From contig JAFZVV010000013.1 of NCBI GenBank assembly GCA_017617615.1, forward strand, positions 1 through 64,000: a DNA stretch of 64,000 bases. The letters run 5' to 3'. This document shows positions 16,088-24,233 of the stretch, one piece after another. How positions within the stretch are numbered: the stretch's first letter is position 1; each line of letters begins with the position of its first letter. The notes under the pieces are model-generated. The model did not search any database and was not told the DNA's origin. It worked only from the letters and a program-made list of their open reading frames with translations. The translations under genes and the position numbers were made by a program. The stretch is from Prevotella sp. Lineage in GTDB: Bacteria; Bacteroidota; Bacteroidia; Bacteroidales; Bacteroidaceae.

Positions 16088-18142
16088 TTATCTCACCACC
16101 ACTTTCTTGTTGCCCATGATATACAGTCCGGCGGGCAGTCCGACGGTCATCTCTTGTATGGAGGAGCCGGGGTTGCCACGGCGTATGAGACGCCCGTCGA
16201 TGCTGTAGATGTCGGCACTCCGTTCGGTGGCAAGGGTGGGCAGTGCAATGCCCATCGGCACTTGGTTGACGAGGTTCTTGCCACCCTCGGTATTGGAGGA
16301 AATCTCGAAGAAGGAAGTTTGGTTGATGCCCACCACGTCGACGGTCTGCGGACTGCCGTTGTTGGTGCTGAAGACGAAGTTCACCTCGTCGGTGGCATTG
16401 TTGATGGTGTACGACTTCTTGAACCAGTTCTTTCCTTCCACGCTCACCGTGCTCGTCACCTTGTCGCCGGGCCATGAACTGTTGGCTGGGGTATGGCTGC
16501 CGTCGCCGCCCCATGTCCAGAAGTTCACGCTGCTCCATCCCACGGCATCGGTATTCACGTAGATGTCGATGGCGTAGGGCTCGAAGGTGCTGATGTTGTA
16601 TTCGCGGGTGATGATACTGCTCACGCTGCCGTTCTTGAGGAGTCCCACCTTCAGCGTAGTGGTGCCCGTGGGGATGGTGATGACAGTGCCGTTCGCCACG
16701 GCCGTGCTCGATGCGGAGGGTGTGCTGCCGTCGGTGGTGTAGACCAGTTTGGCTCCCTCGTCCTGGCTCACGGCGGTGAGCGTGGCACTCTGCTGACCGT
16801 CATACTCTCCCGAAGGCAGGTCTACCCATGCCAGTTCGGCACTCTTGGGGAGGAAATAGGCATAGTGGTATCCCGAGATGATTTGCTGCCAATTGGCATT
16901 GGGCTGGTAGGAGGCGGCTTGTGATCCCACCACGGCCAGCAACTCACAGTTGGCACCGGTAGTGCGCACAGCGTAGTAGTTGGTATTGTTGGCTTGGTTG
17001 GCGTAGGTGCTCATGCTGTGTATGCCGGCGACATTGCGGGCGTTGATCATCATCTTGATGTCTTTCTTGCATGCCATCCAGTGCGTCATGAACACGCAGG
17101 GCGTGCCCGGCATCGCAAGGAGGTATGCGTTGGCGGCAAGCGTGTCGCGTACGATGGGGTCCTGGGCGGAGTTGGCACGGCGCTCGGTATCGTGGTTCTC
17201 GACGAAGGTTACGGCATAGCGGCGATAGTTGCCACTCTCGTAGTTGTTGCTCATCAGGGGCCAGTTGCCTTCGTTCTGCTTACCCAGGTAAGTCCAGTCG
17301 TTGCGGTTGATGGCATTGCGTACGGTGTAGCGGAACTGGAAGTCAAAGGCGGCACTCTGTATCTGGTCGTTGGTCTTCGTGGCGTCGATCCAGCGGCGGA
17401 TAGTGGTAGTGCCGTCCCAGCACTCGCCTACGGAGTACTGCACGCCACAGGCGCTGTTGTACTGTCCGGTATAGGAACCGCTGTAGCCTTTCACCATGTC
17501 GTAGCGGAAGCCGGTGTAGCCGAGGTAGTTGATGAGGTACTTCAGGTAGGCGTCGACGTTGTCCTGCACGTTCTGGCTCTTGTGGTCGAGGTCGCGCATG
17601 CCGCTCCATCCCTCGCCGGTGTCGTTGTTGGCACTCAGTGAGTAGCCATTCTGTGAAGCCCAGTTGAGGGTGGCGCCGCCGTCATCATCACGACAGATGT
17701 CGGTCGACGACATGCTGTAGGTCTTGCCGTCATAGGGGTTCACCTCGGTGGGGAAGTCGACCCAGTTGGTGAGGTTTCCACGGTGATTGATGACCACATC
17801 GGCTATCACGCCGGTACCCTTTGTCTTGAAGGCCTGTATCATCGACTTCAGCTGCGCCTCATTGCCGAAACTGCTGTTCTGGTCGTACCAGTATAGGGGG
17901 TCGTAGCCCATCGAGGGGTTGTTGGCTGCCCGTCCGCTCTGTGGCACCCAGACGAGTTTGAAATAGTTGGCGATATCGGCCGACTGTGCCTCAAGGGTGC
18001 GCCACTGCGAGGGGGTGAAAGAGTCCCAGTAGAAGGCTTGCAGCATCACGCCATCGTAGTTGGATGGCCAACCCTGTGCAAAGCCGTTCGTGGTGTTGCA
18101 CAACATCAGGAGAAAAAGGATGAGGGTATAGAATTTTTTCAT
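16088..18142 (-). CDS. Secreted GH13 alpha-amylase with starch-binding module and C-terminal tail
   Basis: 684 residues from ATG 18142; 69 upstream in-frame codons cross the operator and promoter and are not coding. Signal peptide 1-23. GH13 regions: DVVINHRG (115-122), nucleophile Asp215 in GFRYDMVKG, acid Glu240 in SVGECW, and transition-state stabiliser Asp318 in VENHDTE. After the barrel come a chitobiase-like segment (YTTDGSTPSASST, near residues 535-590), a CBM26-like starch-binding module (about 600-670 of the frame, aromatic residues in VNFWTWGG), and a C-terminal tail (DIYSIDGRLIRRG ... LPAGLYIMGNKK). It should cut starch outside the cell. A perfect palindromic operator sits 55 bp upstream of its -7 box, tying it to the LacI-family regulator at 27639. 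Confidence 0.95.
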   Translation of the reverse strand: MKKFYTLILFLLMLCNTTNGFAQGWPSNYDGVMLQAFYWDSFTPSQWRTLEAQSADIANYFKLVWVPQSGRAANNPSMGYDPLYWYDQNSSFGNEAQLKSMIQAFKTKGTGVIADVVINHRGNLTNWVDFPTEVNPYDGKTYSMSSTDICRDDDGGATLNWASQNGYSLSANNDTGEGWSGMRDLDHKSQNVQDNVDAYLKYLINYLGYTGFRYDMVKGYSGSYTGQYNSACGVQYSVGECWDGTTTIRRWIDATKTNDQIQSAAFDFQFRYTVRNAINRNDWTYLGKQNEGNWPLMSNNYESGNYRRYAVTFVENHDTERRANSAQDPIVRDTLAANAYLLAMPGTPCVFMTHWMACKKDIKMMINARNVAGIHSMSTYANQANNTNYYAVRTTGANCELLAVVGSQAASYQPNANWQQIISGYHYAYFLPKSAELAWVDLPSGEYDGQQSATLTAVSQDEGAKLVYTTDGSTPSASSTAVANGTVITIPTGTTTLKVGLLKNGSVSSIITREYNISTFEPYAIDIYVNTDAVGWSSVNFWTWGGDGSHTPANSSWPGDKVTSTVSVEGKNWFKKSYTINNATDEVNFVFSTNNGSPQTVDVVGINQTSFFEISSNTEGGKNLVNQVPMGIALPTLATERSADIYSIDGRLIRRGNPGSSIQEMTVGLPAGLYIMGNKKVVVR

Positions 18143-18167
18143 ATTGGGTAGTGTTTGATTTCTTATG

Positions 18168-18175
18168 CAAAAATA
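18168..18175 (-). promoter_or_regulatory. -7 promoter box of the alpha-amylase gene
   Basis: Minus-strand TATTTTTG matches TAnnTTTG. No TTTG is present at the expected -33 position, consistent with an activator-dependent promoter. 55 bp separate it from the operator at 18231-18244. Confidence 0.6.
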
Positions 18176-18230
18176 AGCCGAATAACGCCTTTTTGTCATC
18201 CGTAGCCTTGTTTTTTGTCGAATTTGTATA

Positions 18231-18244
18231 TGCAAACGTTTGCA
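18231..18244. promoter_or_regulatory. LacI-family operator, perfect 14-bp palindrome
   Basis: TGCAAACGTTTGCA, identical on both strands with the central CG typical of LacI/GalR-family sites. The same word occurs at 56616-56629 and, with two mismatches, at 27507-27520. Lies upstream of the alpha-amylase promoter. Confidence 0.85.
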
Positions 18245-18302
18245 CACCCAAGGGTCGTGTGCAAGATGTAGGTCGTGGCATGTAGCATCCTTGCAGTTCA
18301 CA

Positions 18303-18336
18303 TACAAAACGAGGGGGTGCATGCGCACCCCCTCGT
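18303..18336 (-). terminator. Terminator after the ompA-like gene
   Basis: Perfect 12-bp GC-rich stem (18309-18320 with 18325-18336), 4-nt loop, followed on the minus strand by TTTTG. It closes the susCDEF-ompA transcript. Confidence 0.85.
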
Positions 18337-18357
18337 GAAAAGGATACATTTTCTTGA

Positions 18358-19479
18358 TTATTCGCCTACGACGATCACGCAGCGGTTGCGGTCGTTCTCG
18401 GGGAATGGCTGTACGGTGTCGCCATACGAGCTCACGTCCATACGGCTCCTTGAGATGCCTCTCTCTTCGAGGGCCTTGGCCACCTTCTCAGCGCGTGCCT
18501 TAGCATAGCCCACATTGATCTTCGGGTTGCCGGTACCGCGGTCGGCATATCCCTTGATGCTGATGCTCTTGTTGGGATACTTGTTGCACCAGTCTACGAT
18601 TCTGTTGAGTACCACATCGGGTGATGGGTCAGACTCACGGATGATGTAGAAGAATGTCTCGTTGAGCGGCTCTTCCTTCACCACGGGTACGGGCTTGGGT
18701 TCCGGTTTTGGCTCCGGTTTCGGCTCAACCACAGGAGCAGGCTGTACTACTGGCTCGGGAGGCAATACAACAGGAGCGAGTTCCTTCTTCTTCATGCCGA
18801 ACTTGAAGGTAAGGCCCACGAGGCCCACGATCTGCCAGTCGGGGTCGAAGTTCGACTTCAGGTTGAAGCAGTCGTTCTTGAAGTTGGCATCGAGCTCGAG
18901 GCTCAAACCGAGGTTACGCGAGAAGCAATACTCGAACTGTGTACCGAAGCGGCCATTGTAGGAGCTGTGCTTCGTGCCACACTGGTCGGGACCCACATAG
19001 AAATTGTTGCCCCTTGTCATGCTATTGACAATGCCCTTGTACTCATCGAAGTCCCATCCGTAGTTCACGCCGAAACCGGTGAGCAGCACCCAGTTGAAAC
19101 GCTGCGACGAACGGTTGGGGAAGAGGATGTTCGACATGTTCATCAACAGGTCGAGGTCGCCAGTGATGGCCTTGAACTTATAGTCGGCATCGCCGTTGGG
19201 AAGACCGGGGAAGCGTTCTTGCAGGAACCCACCCTTGGCCTCATAGCCTTGCACGTGGAGGCGTGCACCCACCTTCGGGTTGAAATAGCGGCCGAAGGAG
19301 ACGGCGAACTGCGGTGTGACGAGGTCCATGAAGTCGTAGTGGGTGAGTGTGGCTTGTGCTCCACCCTGCACCGAGATGAAGTTGTGGGGATAGTACTCGT
19401 CGGCATCTTGTGCTTGGGCAGCGGTGGACACTCCGAAGAGGAGTGCCACAGCTACTGCTATATTCAAAAACTTTTTCAT
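18358..19479 (-). CDS. OmpA-family outer-membrane protein with proline-rich linker
   Basis: 373 residues from ATG 19479 (an in-frame TTG lies 3 codons upstream). Signal peptide 1-24. Residues about 30-225 look like an outer-membrane beta-barrel. A linker rich in Pro, Glu, Lys and Val with EPKP repeats follows (about 230-270). The C-terminal OmpA domain (about 275-373) contains the peptidoglycan-binding helix (SIKGYADRGTGNPKIN, then YAKARAEKVAKALEERG). Such proteins tether the outer membrane to peptidoglycan. It starts 21 bp after the susF-like stop, so it is the last gene of the starch import operon, an unusual position. It may be a general porin-like structural protein that happens to be co-expressed. 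Confidence 0.93.
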   Translation of the reverse strand: MKKFLNIAVAVALLFGVSTAAQAQDADEYYPHNFISVQGGAQATLTHYDFMDLVTPQFAVSFGRYFNPKVGARLHVQGYEAKGGFLQERFPGLPNGDADYKFKAITGDLDLLMNMSNILFPNRSSQRFNWVLLTGFGVNYGWDFDEYKGIVNSMTRGNNFYVGPDQCGTKHSSYNGRFGTQFEYCFSRNLGLSLELDANFKNDCFNLKSNFDPDWQIVGLVGLTFKFGMKKKELAPVVLPPEPVVQPAPVVEPKPEPKPEPKPVPVVKEEPLNETFFYIIRESDPSPDVVLNRIVDWCNKYPNKSISIKGYADRGTGNPKINVGYAKARAEKVAKALEERGISRSRMDVSSYGDTVQPFPENDRNRCVIVVGE

Positions 19480-19500
19480 ATTCGCCAAATGTTTATGTTA

Positions 19501-21312
19501 TTACTGTTTCACAATAGTGGCATACATCTTGTCGCTCTGGGCACGGCTGGGATACAGCTTGATGGTGTATGTGCCGGCCTCGTTGATGCGAAGGTTGGGA
19601 CCATACTCCTCCAGGTTGGCTGCGTCGCCTCCCAGGTTGATGTCCCAGCTGCCATTGGTGGTGAACTTGAACTCGTCGGCATTGAGGTCTGTGGTGATCT
19701 CCCAGCAGTCATCGGCCATGTTGTAGTTCATGACCACATAGGAACCGGCATCCCATCCGGCCGGCGTGGCTGGACCTACCAGCCCCCATGTGACCTTCGT
19801 GGCTGTCAGCGAACCATTGGCTACGTCGGCAACGAGTCGATAGTAACCGGGCTCGGTGCAGTTGATGTTGCCGCCAGTGCCTGCCTGACCTGTGAACATC
19901 GGACCATAGGAAGTGAAACTGTCGTAGTTGTACTCGGCATTCCAGTTACGCTCTTTGGTGAACTTGAACTCGCCGTCCATGTAGGCATAGCCCTCATAGA
20001 CACCGTTGAAACTGGCTGAGCGGAGGGCAGGAGCTAATTCAGGTGTCCATCCCCATTCTGGCATACCTGCTGCGGAAGTGTTGTATTTCTGGGCATTGCC
20101 TGGTACATAAATGAACTCACTGAAGTTGAGCGGCGTGATTTCATAGGTCATCGTCATCATGTTGACGGAGAAGCGATAGAACTTCGCACTGCCGTCGACA
20201 CAGAACGAGTGGTCACCGTCGAGGTTGTAGCGGCGGTCGAACGAACCACTGAGGTCGGTGCTGGCACCCGTCGTACCGAAGAGCTTGTTCCATACACCCT
20301 CACCCACGGCATCGATGGCCTCGTCGTCGCCAAAGGCGAACCACATCTCACCACCAGTGCTCTCAAACGTGTAGGTGAACACAGGATCGTCGAACACGCT
20401 CTTGTCGCTGTGCGAGAACTTCTGGTCCTTGGAGTTGTTCCACTCGCCCGGACCACCGATGAGGTAGTAGTTCTCGGCGATGTTCAGCGCCTCAATCTGG
20501 TAGCTGTAGTCCATCATGTTGATGGTTACCTTGATGAGTCTCGGACCTGCTGGCACGCAGAACGAGCCGTCGTCACTGAGGTTGTAGCGGCGGTCGAGGT
20601 TACCGGTGGGATCGGTGTTGCCGTTGCCCTTCGTTGTACCGAAGAGTTTCGACCAGTCGTTGTCGTTGCCGATGGCTTCGCAGGCCTCGTCGTCGCCGAT
20701 AGCGAACCAGGTGTCGCCTTCAGAAGCGTTGAAGATGACGGTGAAGACAGGATCCTCGTAGACATCCTTTCCGCTGTGCGAGAACTTCAGTGTCTTGTTC
20801 TTGGCGGAGTCGAACCAGTCGTTGGGACCACCCACGATGTAGTAGTTCTGAGAAATCTGCGGTGCCTTCGGGATAGCGATGATGTGGAAGACATCCGAAG
20901 TGGCGGTCTTCACTGTCGTAATGCCGTTGCTGAGCCACATGCTCACGGTGGCGTCGATGGTGCGTTCCACGGGGCGGCGTCCGAACTGAGAAACCACATA
21001 GTCCTGTAGGTCGGAGGCTTTCATCATACCGTCGGCGGTAATGTCGTAGGTTGCCCCGTCGCCGAGGGTAATGGAATATGATGGTGTGAAAGCGGGGTCG
21101 GAGGCGGTGGGTGCAGTGATGCTGCACACCTTCACCATCTCGTCGGTCACGGTGTTGAAGTCAATCGTACCTACCGTGGTGATGCTGCCGTTGCCAAAGG
21201 AAACCGTTTCGGGCTGGTTGACCACTTGTGGGCTGAGCCAGTCTTTGTAGTCGTCGGTACAAGCGGCCAACGAGGCTACAAGAGCCATTCCTAATAATAT
21301 TTTCTTAGTCAT
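19501..21312 (-). CDS. SusF-like surface starch-binding lipoprotein with duplicated module
   Basis: 603 residues. Lipobox SLAAC with lipidated Cys18 followed by TDD, compatible with surface export. After an Ig-like N-terminal domain (about 30-145) come two closely similar modules at 157-277 and 282-396, sharing FSHS, PVF, WFA.GDDEA, KLFGTT, DRRYNL, SFCV and NMM, then two more starch-binding-like regions to the C-terminus (pattern EFKFTTNGSWDINLGG). This is the layout of SusE/SusF proteins, which hold starch on the cell surface without hydrolysing it. Third lipoprotein of the operon: 29 bp after susE-like, 21 bp before the ompA-like gene. Binding specificity is inferred from context. Confidence 0.88.
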   Translation of the reverse strand: MTKKILLGMALVASLAACTDDYKDWLSPQVVNQPETVSFGNGSITTVGTIDFNTVTDEMVKVCSITAPTASDPAFTPSYSITLGDGATYDITADGMMKASDLQDYVVSQFGRRPVERTIDATVSMWLSNGITTVKTATSDVFHIIAIPKAPQISQNYYIVGGPNDWFDSAKNKTLKFSHSGKDVYEDPVFTVIFNASEGDTWFAIGDDEACEAIGNDNDWSKLFGTTKGNGNTDPTGNLDRRYNLSDDGSFCVPAGPRLIKVTINMMDYSYQIEALNIAENYYLIGGPGEWNNSKDQKFSHSDKSVFDDPVFTYTFESTGGEMWFAFGDDEAIDAVGEGVWNKLFGTTGASTDLSGSFDRRYNLDGDHSFCVDGSAKFYRFSVNMMTMTYEITPLNFSEFIYVPGNAQKYNTSAAGMPEWGWTPELAPALRSASFNGVYEGYAYMDGEFKFTKERNWNAEYNYDSFTSYGPMFTGQAGTGGNINCTEPGYYRLVADVANGSLTATKVTWGLVGPATPAGWDAGSYVVMNYNMADDCWEITTDLNADEFKFTTNGSWDINLGGDAANLEEYGPNLRINEAGTYTIKLYPSRAQSDKMYATIVKQ

Positions 21313-21341
21313 AGTCGTATTTCTTTTTTATTTTCGGTTGC

Positions 21342-22541
21342 TTATTGTTCCATCAACATATAATCTCCAGTGATGTCGTTGAAAAGGAACAGGTATTTGC
21401 CTTCGGGCACCACGAGGTTGCCATCGCCGTCTGTCTCACCGGCAAGGCCGCTCTTGTAACCCCAGTTGGTCTCCCAGCTGCCTGGTACCTTCACCTTCAG
21501 CTTGTCGCCGCCGTTCACCTCATACTTCCAGATGTGGTTCTCGCTTCCGTCAAGGGTGAAGACAGGAGTCATGTCGGTGTCGCTCCATTCGTTGAAGGTG
21601 CCTGCCACGCAGAGTTGCGGATAGACTTTCACGTTACCTTCATACTTGTCGATGGTGATTTCATTGCTCTTGGTATCGACATTGATGGTGTAGTAGCCAG
21701 CCTCAAGGATGGCAATGTTGTGGTTGTCGCCGTCGTAGTCACCGAGGAAGCTGCCCGGGTTCTTTACGTTGGTGAAGTTCAGCTGGCTGCCCCAGTCGCC
21801 AGGAGTGAGCACGAACTTGAATTGTCCCTCCTCGGGGAAGTAGCCGGTGAATGATGTCATACCGCCACCGGTAGCCGGGTCATACTGCTCGTTGGGTACG
21901 AGGAACATCGGAACAAGACCGTTGCCAACCTCGCCATTGCTCCAAGAAGAGTTGCCGATGCAGTTACCCACCATGTACCAGATAATCGGAGCAGCAGGTT
22001 TCAGTTCGATGTAGTAGGGCACGGCCTTGAGATTCACCACATTTGAATAGATGGGTTTGTACTCGTTGAAGCCAGCGTCCACGATAGCAGCCTTCACACG
22101 GATGGCAAGGTCGAGCACGGAAGGTACCATGGAGGCATCTGTCCATTGGTTGAGGCGTACGAGCCAGCGGTCGATGGTCTCGGTGTTGAGTTCCACGTTT
22201 TGGCCACTGGTATAGGTCTCTTCCATAGCGAAGAAGTCGGCACCGGTATTGTCCTCGAGGTTGAGGTCGTATGCCTTGTTGAACGATCCTGTGGGTGAGA
22301 TTTCCACGGTGTAGGTGGGCACCACAGGGGCATCGAAATTGTTGTAAGGTCTGGGCTGTGACCAGGTGAGGGCCACAGTCTGTGATTTCTGCAAGTCTAC
22401 GTTACCTGTGATGGCAGGGTTATTGAGCACAAACGAAGTGGGTTGTGTCAATATCGGGTTTGAATCGTTGTCATCGTCACAGGCCGTCAGGGCGAAAGCG
22501 CCGACAAGCAGCAACATGGTGATTTGATATATCTTTTTCAT
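21342..22541 (-). CDS. SusE-like surface glycan-binding lipoprotein
   Basis: 399 residues. Lipobox ALTAC with Cys21 followed by DDDND. Residues about 25-175 match the SusE N-terminal Ig-like domain (FVLNNPAITGNVDLQKSQTVALTWSQP). Two starch-binding-like modules follow, with the aromatic clusters WYMVGNCIGNSSW and LCVAGTFNEWSD, where Trp residues would stack on glucose rings. It is expected to sit on the cell surface with the SusCD complex. Position in the operon: 41 bp after susD, 29 bp before the susF-like gene. The family is highly divergent, so the name rests on domain order, lipobox and place. Confidence 0.87.
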   Translation of the reverse strand: MKKIYQITMLLLVGAFALTACDDDNDSNPILTQPTSFVLNNPAITGNVDLQKSQTVALTWSQPRPYNNFDAPVVPTYTVEISPTGSFNKAYDLNLEDNTGADFFAMEETYTSGQNVELNTETIDRWLVRLNQWTDASMVPSVLDLAIRVKAAIVDAGFNEYKPIYSNVVNLKAVPYYIELKPAAPIIWYMVGNCIGNSSWSNGEVGNGLVPMFLVPNEQYDPATGGGMTSFTGYFPEEGQFKFVLTPGDWGSQLNFTNVKNPGSFLGDYDGDNHNIAILEAGYYTINVDTKSNEITIDKYEGNVKVYPQLCVAGTFNEWSDTDMTPVFTLDGSENHIWKYEVNGGDKLKVKVPGSWETNWGYKSGLAGETDGDGNLVVPEGKYLFLFNDITGDYMLMEQ

Positions 22542-22582
22542 AAGTGTATTTTCTTTATGATAGATTTCTTGATTGCTAAGCT

Positions 22583-24184
22583 TTAGTATCCAGGATTCTG
22601 CGTCAGGTTCGGGTTGGCATTCACATCCTCATCGGGCAAAGCAAAGATGTTGCGGAAAGCAGGGAAGCTGGCTCCATTCTCGGCTCCACCTTTCCATTCC
22701 CACAGGTATTGGCCGCTGCGGTCACCACCGAAGTATCCGTAACGGATGAGGTCGGTGCGGCGGAACCCTTCGAAGTAAAGCTCGCGTGAACGCTCATCGA
22801 GAATCTGGTTAACCGTATAGCTGCTCGCTGTCGTAGTATGTGCTCGCTGGCGCAGTGCATTGATGTAGTTGGCACCTGCGGCTGTGGTAGTGCCACCATT
22901 CAGACGGGCGTCGGCCTCGGCTGCAATGAGGTAGGCCTCGGCAGCGCGCATCAAGAAGAAGTCGGCGTCGATGAACTGTGAGTTGTGTGGAGTGCCACTT
23001 CCTGCATAGGTGTTGCGGTATTTACCTACGGAATAACCCGAGGTGAACTCCGTAGGAGTGGAAATCTTAAGTTCACGGTCGATGCCGAAGAACAGGGCGC
23101 GGTCGTCTCCGGCTGCTGCCGCCATGTCTTTGATGGAAGCCTGCGGAGCATCGTTGTTGGGGAAGAACTTGGCTACCAATTGGCTGCGGGCGCGGTTGCC
23201 TGCCCAGAACTCGCTGGTGCCATAGTTGCTCTCGGTGTCCATATCGGCTTTCCATGTCGAAGCCATCAGGAAGAGCGTCGTACACCATGCGGTGGTCTTT
23301 ATACCATCCTGAAGCAATGGAAGGATGGCTTCTTGTGATGCACCATTGCTGCCGTTGTCGCCCATGAAGAGCATCTGGTAGGCGCTCCAGCCGTTCACGC
23401 CTTGGGTCCACAGTTTGTGCGGGCCGTTGATCACCTTCTCGGCATACTCTTTGGCGGCAGCCCAGTTGGCTGTACCAGTATAGACCTCAGCGTTGAGGTA
23501 CATACGGGCGAGCAGCAGGTTGGCAGCGTCCTGGTCGGCACGGCCGTAGCCGCTTTCGGTATCCTTGCGGGCGGCAGGAGCCATGAGTTTGTCTTTCACG
23601 TCGAGCAGTTCGCTCTCAATCCACTTGAAGAGGTCGGCGCGCTGGATCTGCTGCGGTGATTCCGACATCAGTTTGGTGGCGAAAGGCACATTGCCGTAGG
23701 CGTCCATCAAGTGGTAGTAGTAGAGGGCACGGAGGAAACGTACCTCTGCCTCGCGGGTGGCGTCCACACCGGCGCAAACCTCCAGATAGTGGTTGCAGAA
23801 AGCGATGCCCGTGTAGAGGCGATAGTAAAATCCTTTAAGCATCGGATGGGATGCATCGAATTGGTCGTAGTTGAAGGCTGGGATACCGGGGTCGCCCCAG
23901 GCACAGATAGCCTCGTCGGTGGTCAACTCGTTGGAGTTCCACAACTGGCGTACAAAACCTGCAGTTCCACCGTCAAGGCCGTCGATGTCGCAGTCGCCGT
24001 TCGCGCCTCCCTGGCCTTGCAATGCCATGTTGGAATAGCACTTGGTGAAGAGGGCTGCTTCATCAGGCACCATCGTCTTGCTGGGGTCGATAGGTGTGAC
24101 ATCCAGGTCGCCGGTGCAAGAACTCAGTCCTGCAACAACAATTGCTGCTGCTGGAATCATATTCTTGAAATATCTTAAGTTCAT
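22583..24184 (-). CDS. susD: SusD/RagB-family starch-binding lipoprotein
   Basis: 533 residues. Signal peptide with lipobox LSSC (lipidated Cys23). The SusD fold is shown by the N-terminal TPR-like helices (FTKCYSNMALQG, FYYRLYTGIAFCNHYLE), the conserved ALYYYHLMDAYGNVPF and the C-terminal RagB/SusD block ILDERSRELYFEGFRRTDLIRYG ending FPLPDEDVNANPNLTQNPGY-like. It forms the lid on the SusC-type porin and presents maltodextrins for import. The N-terminal GDLDVTPIDPSKT and the neighbouring genes fit the starch type. 49 bp downstream of susC. Confidence 0.95.
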   Translation of the reverse strand: MNLRYFKNMIPAAAIVVAGLSSCTGDLDVTPIDPSKTMVPDEAALFTKCYSNMALQGQGGANGDCDIDGLDGGTAGFVRQLWNSNELTTDEAICAWGDPGIPAFNYDQFDASHPMLKGFYYRLYTGIAFCNHYLEVCAGVDATREAEVRFLRALYYYHLMDAYGNVPFATKLMSESPQQIQRADLFKWIESELLDVKDKLMAPAARKDTESGYGRADQDAANLLLARMYLNAEVYTGTANWAAAKEYAEKVINGPHKLWTQGVNGWSAYQMLFMGDNGSNGASQEAILPLLQDGIKTTAWCTTLFLMASTWKADMDTESNYGTSEFWAGNRARSQLVAKFFPNNDAPQASIKDMAAAAGDDRALFFGIDRELKISTPTEFTSGYSVGKYRNTYAGSGTPHNSQFIDADFFLMRAAEAYLIAAEADARLNGGTTTAAGANYINALRQRAHTTTASSYTVNQILDERSRELYFEGFRRTDLIRYGYFGGDRSGQYLWEWKGGAENGASFPAFRNIFALPDEDVNANPNLTQNPGY

Positions 24185-24233
24185 AGTCTTCTGTATATTA
24201 AAATGTTCAATATTCGATATTCACTCTTCAATT

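Noticed and set aside
18143..18349. Longer N-terminal extension of the alpha-amylase frame
   Set aside because: The extension would cover the -7 box, operator and upstream terminator; the signal peptide begins at the ATG at 18142.
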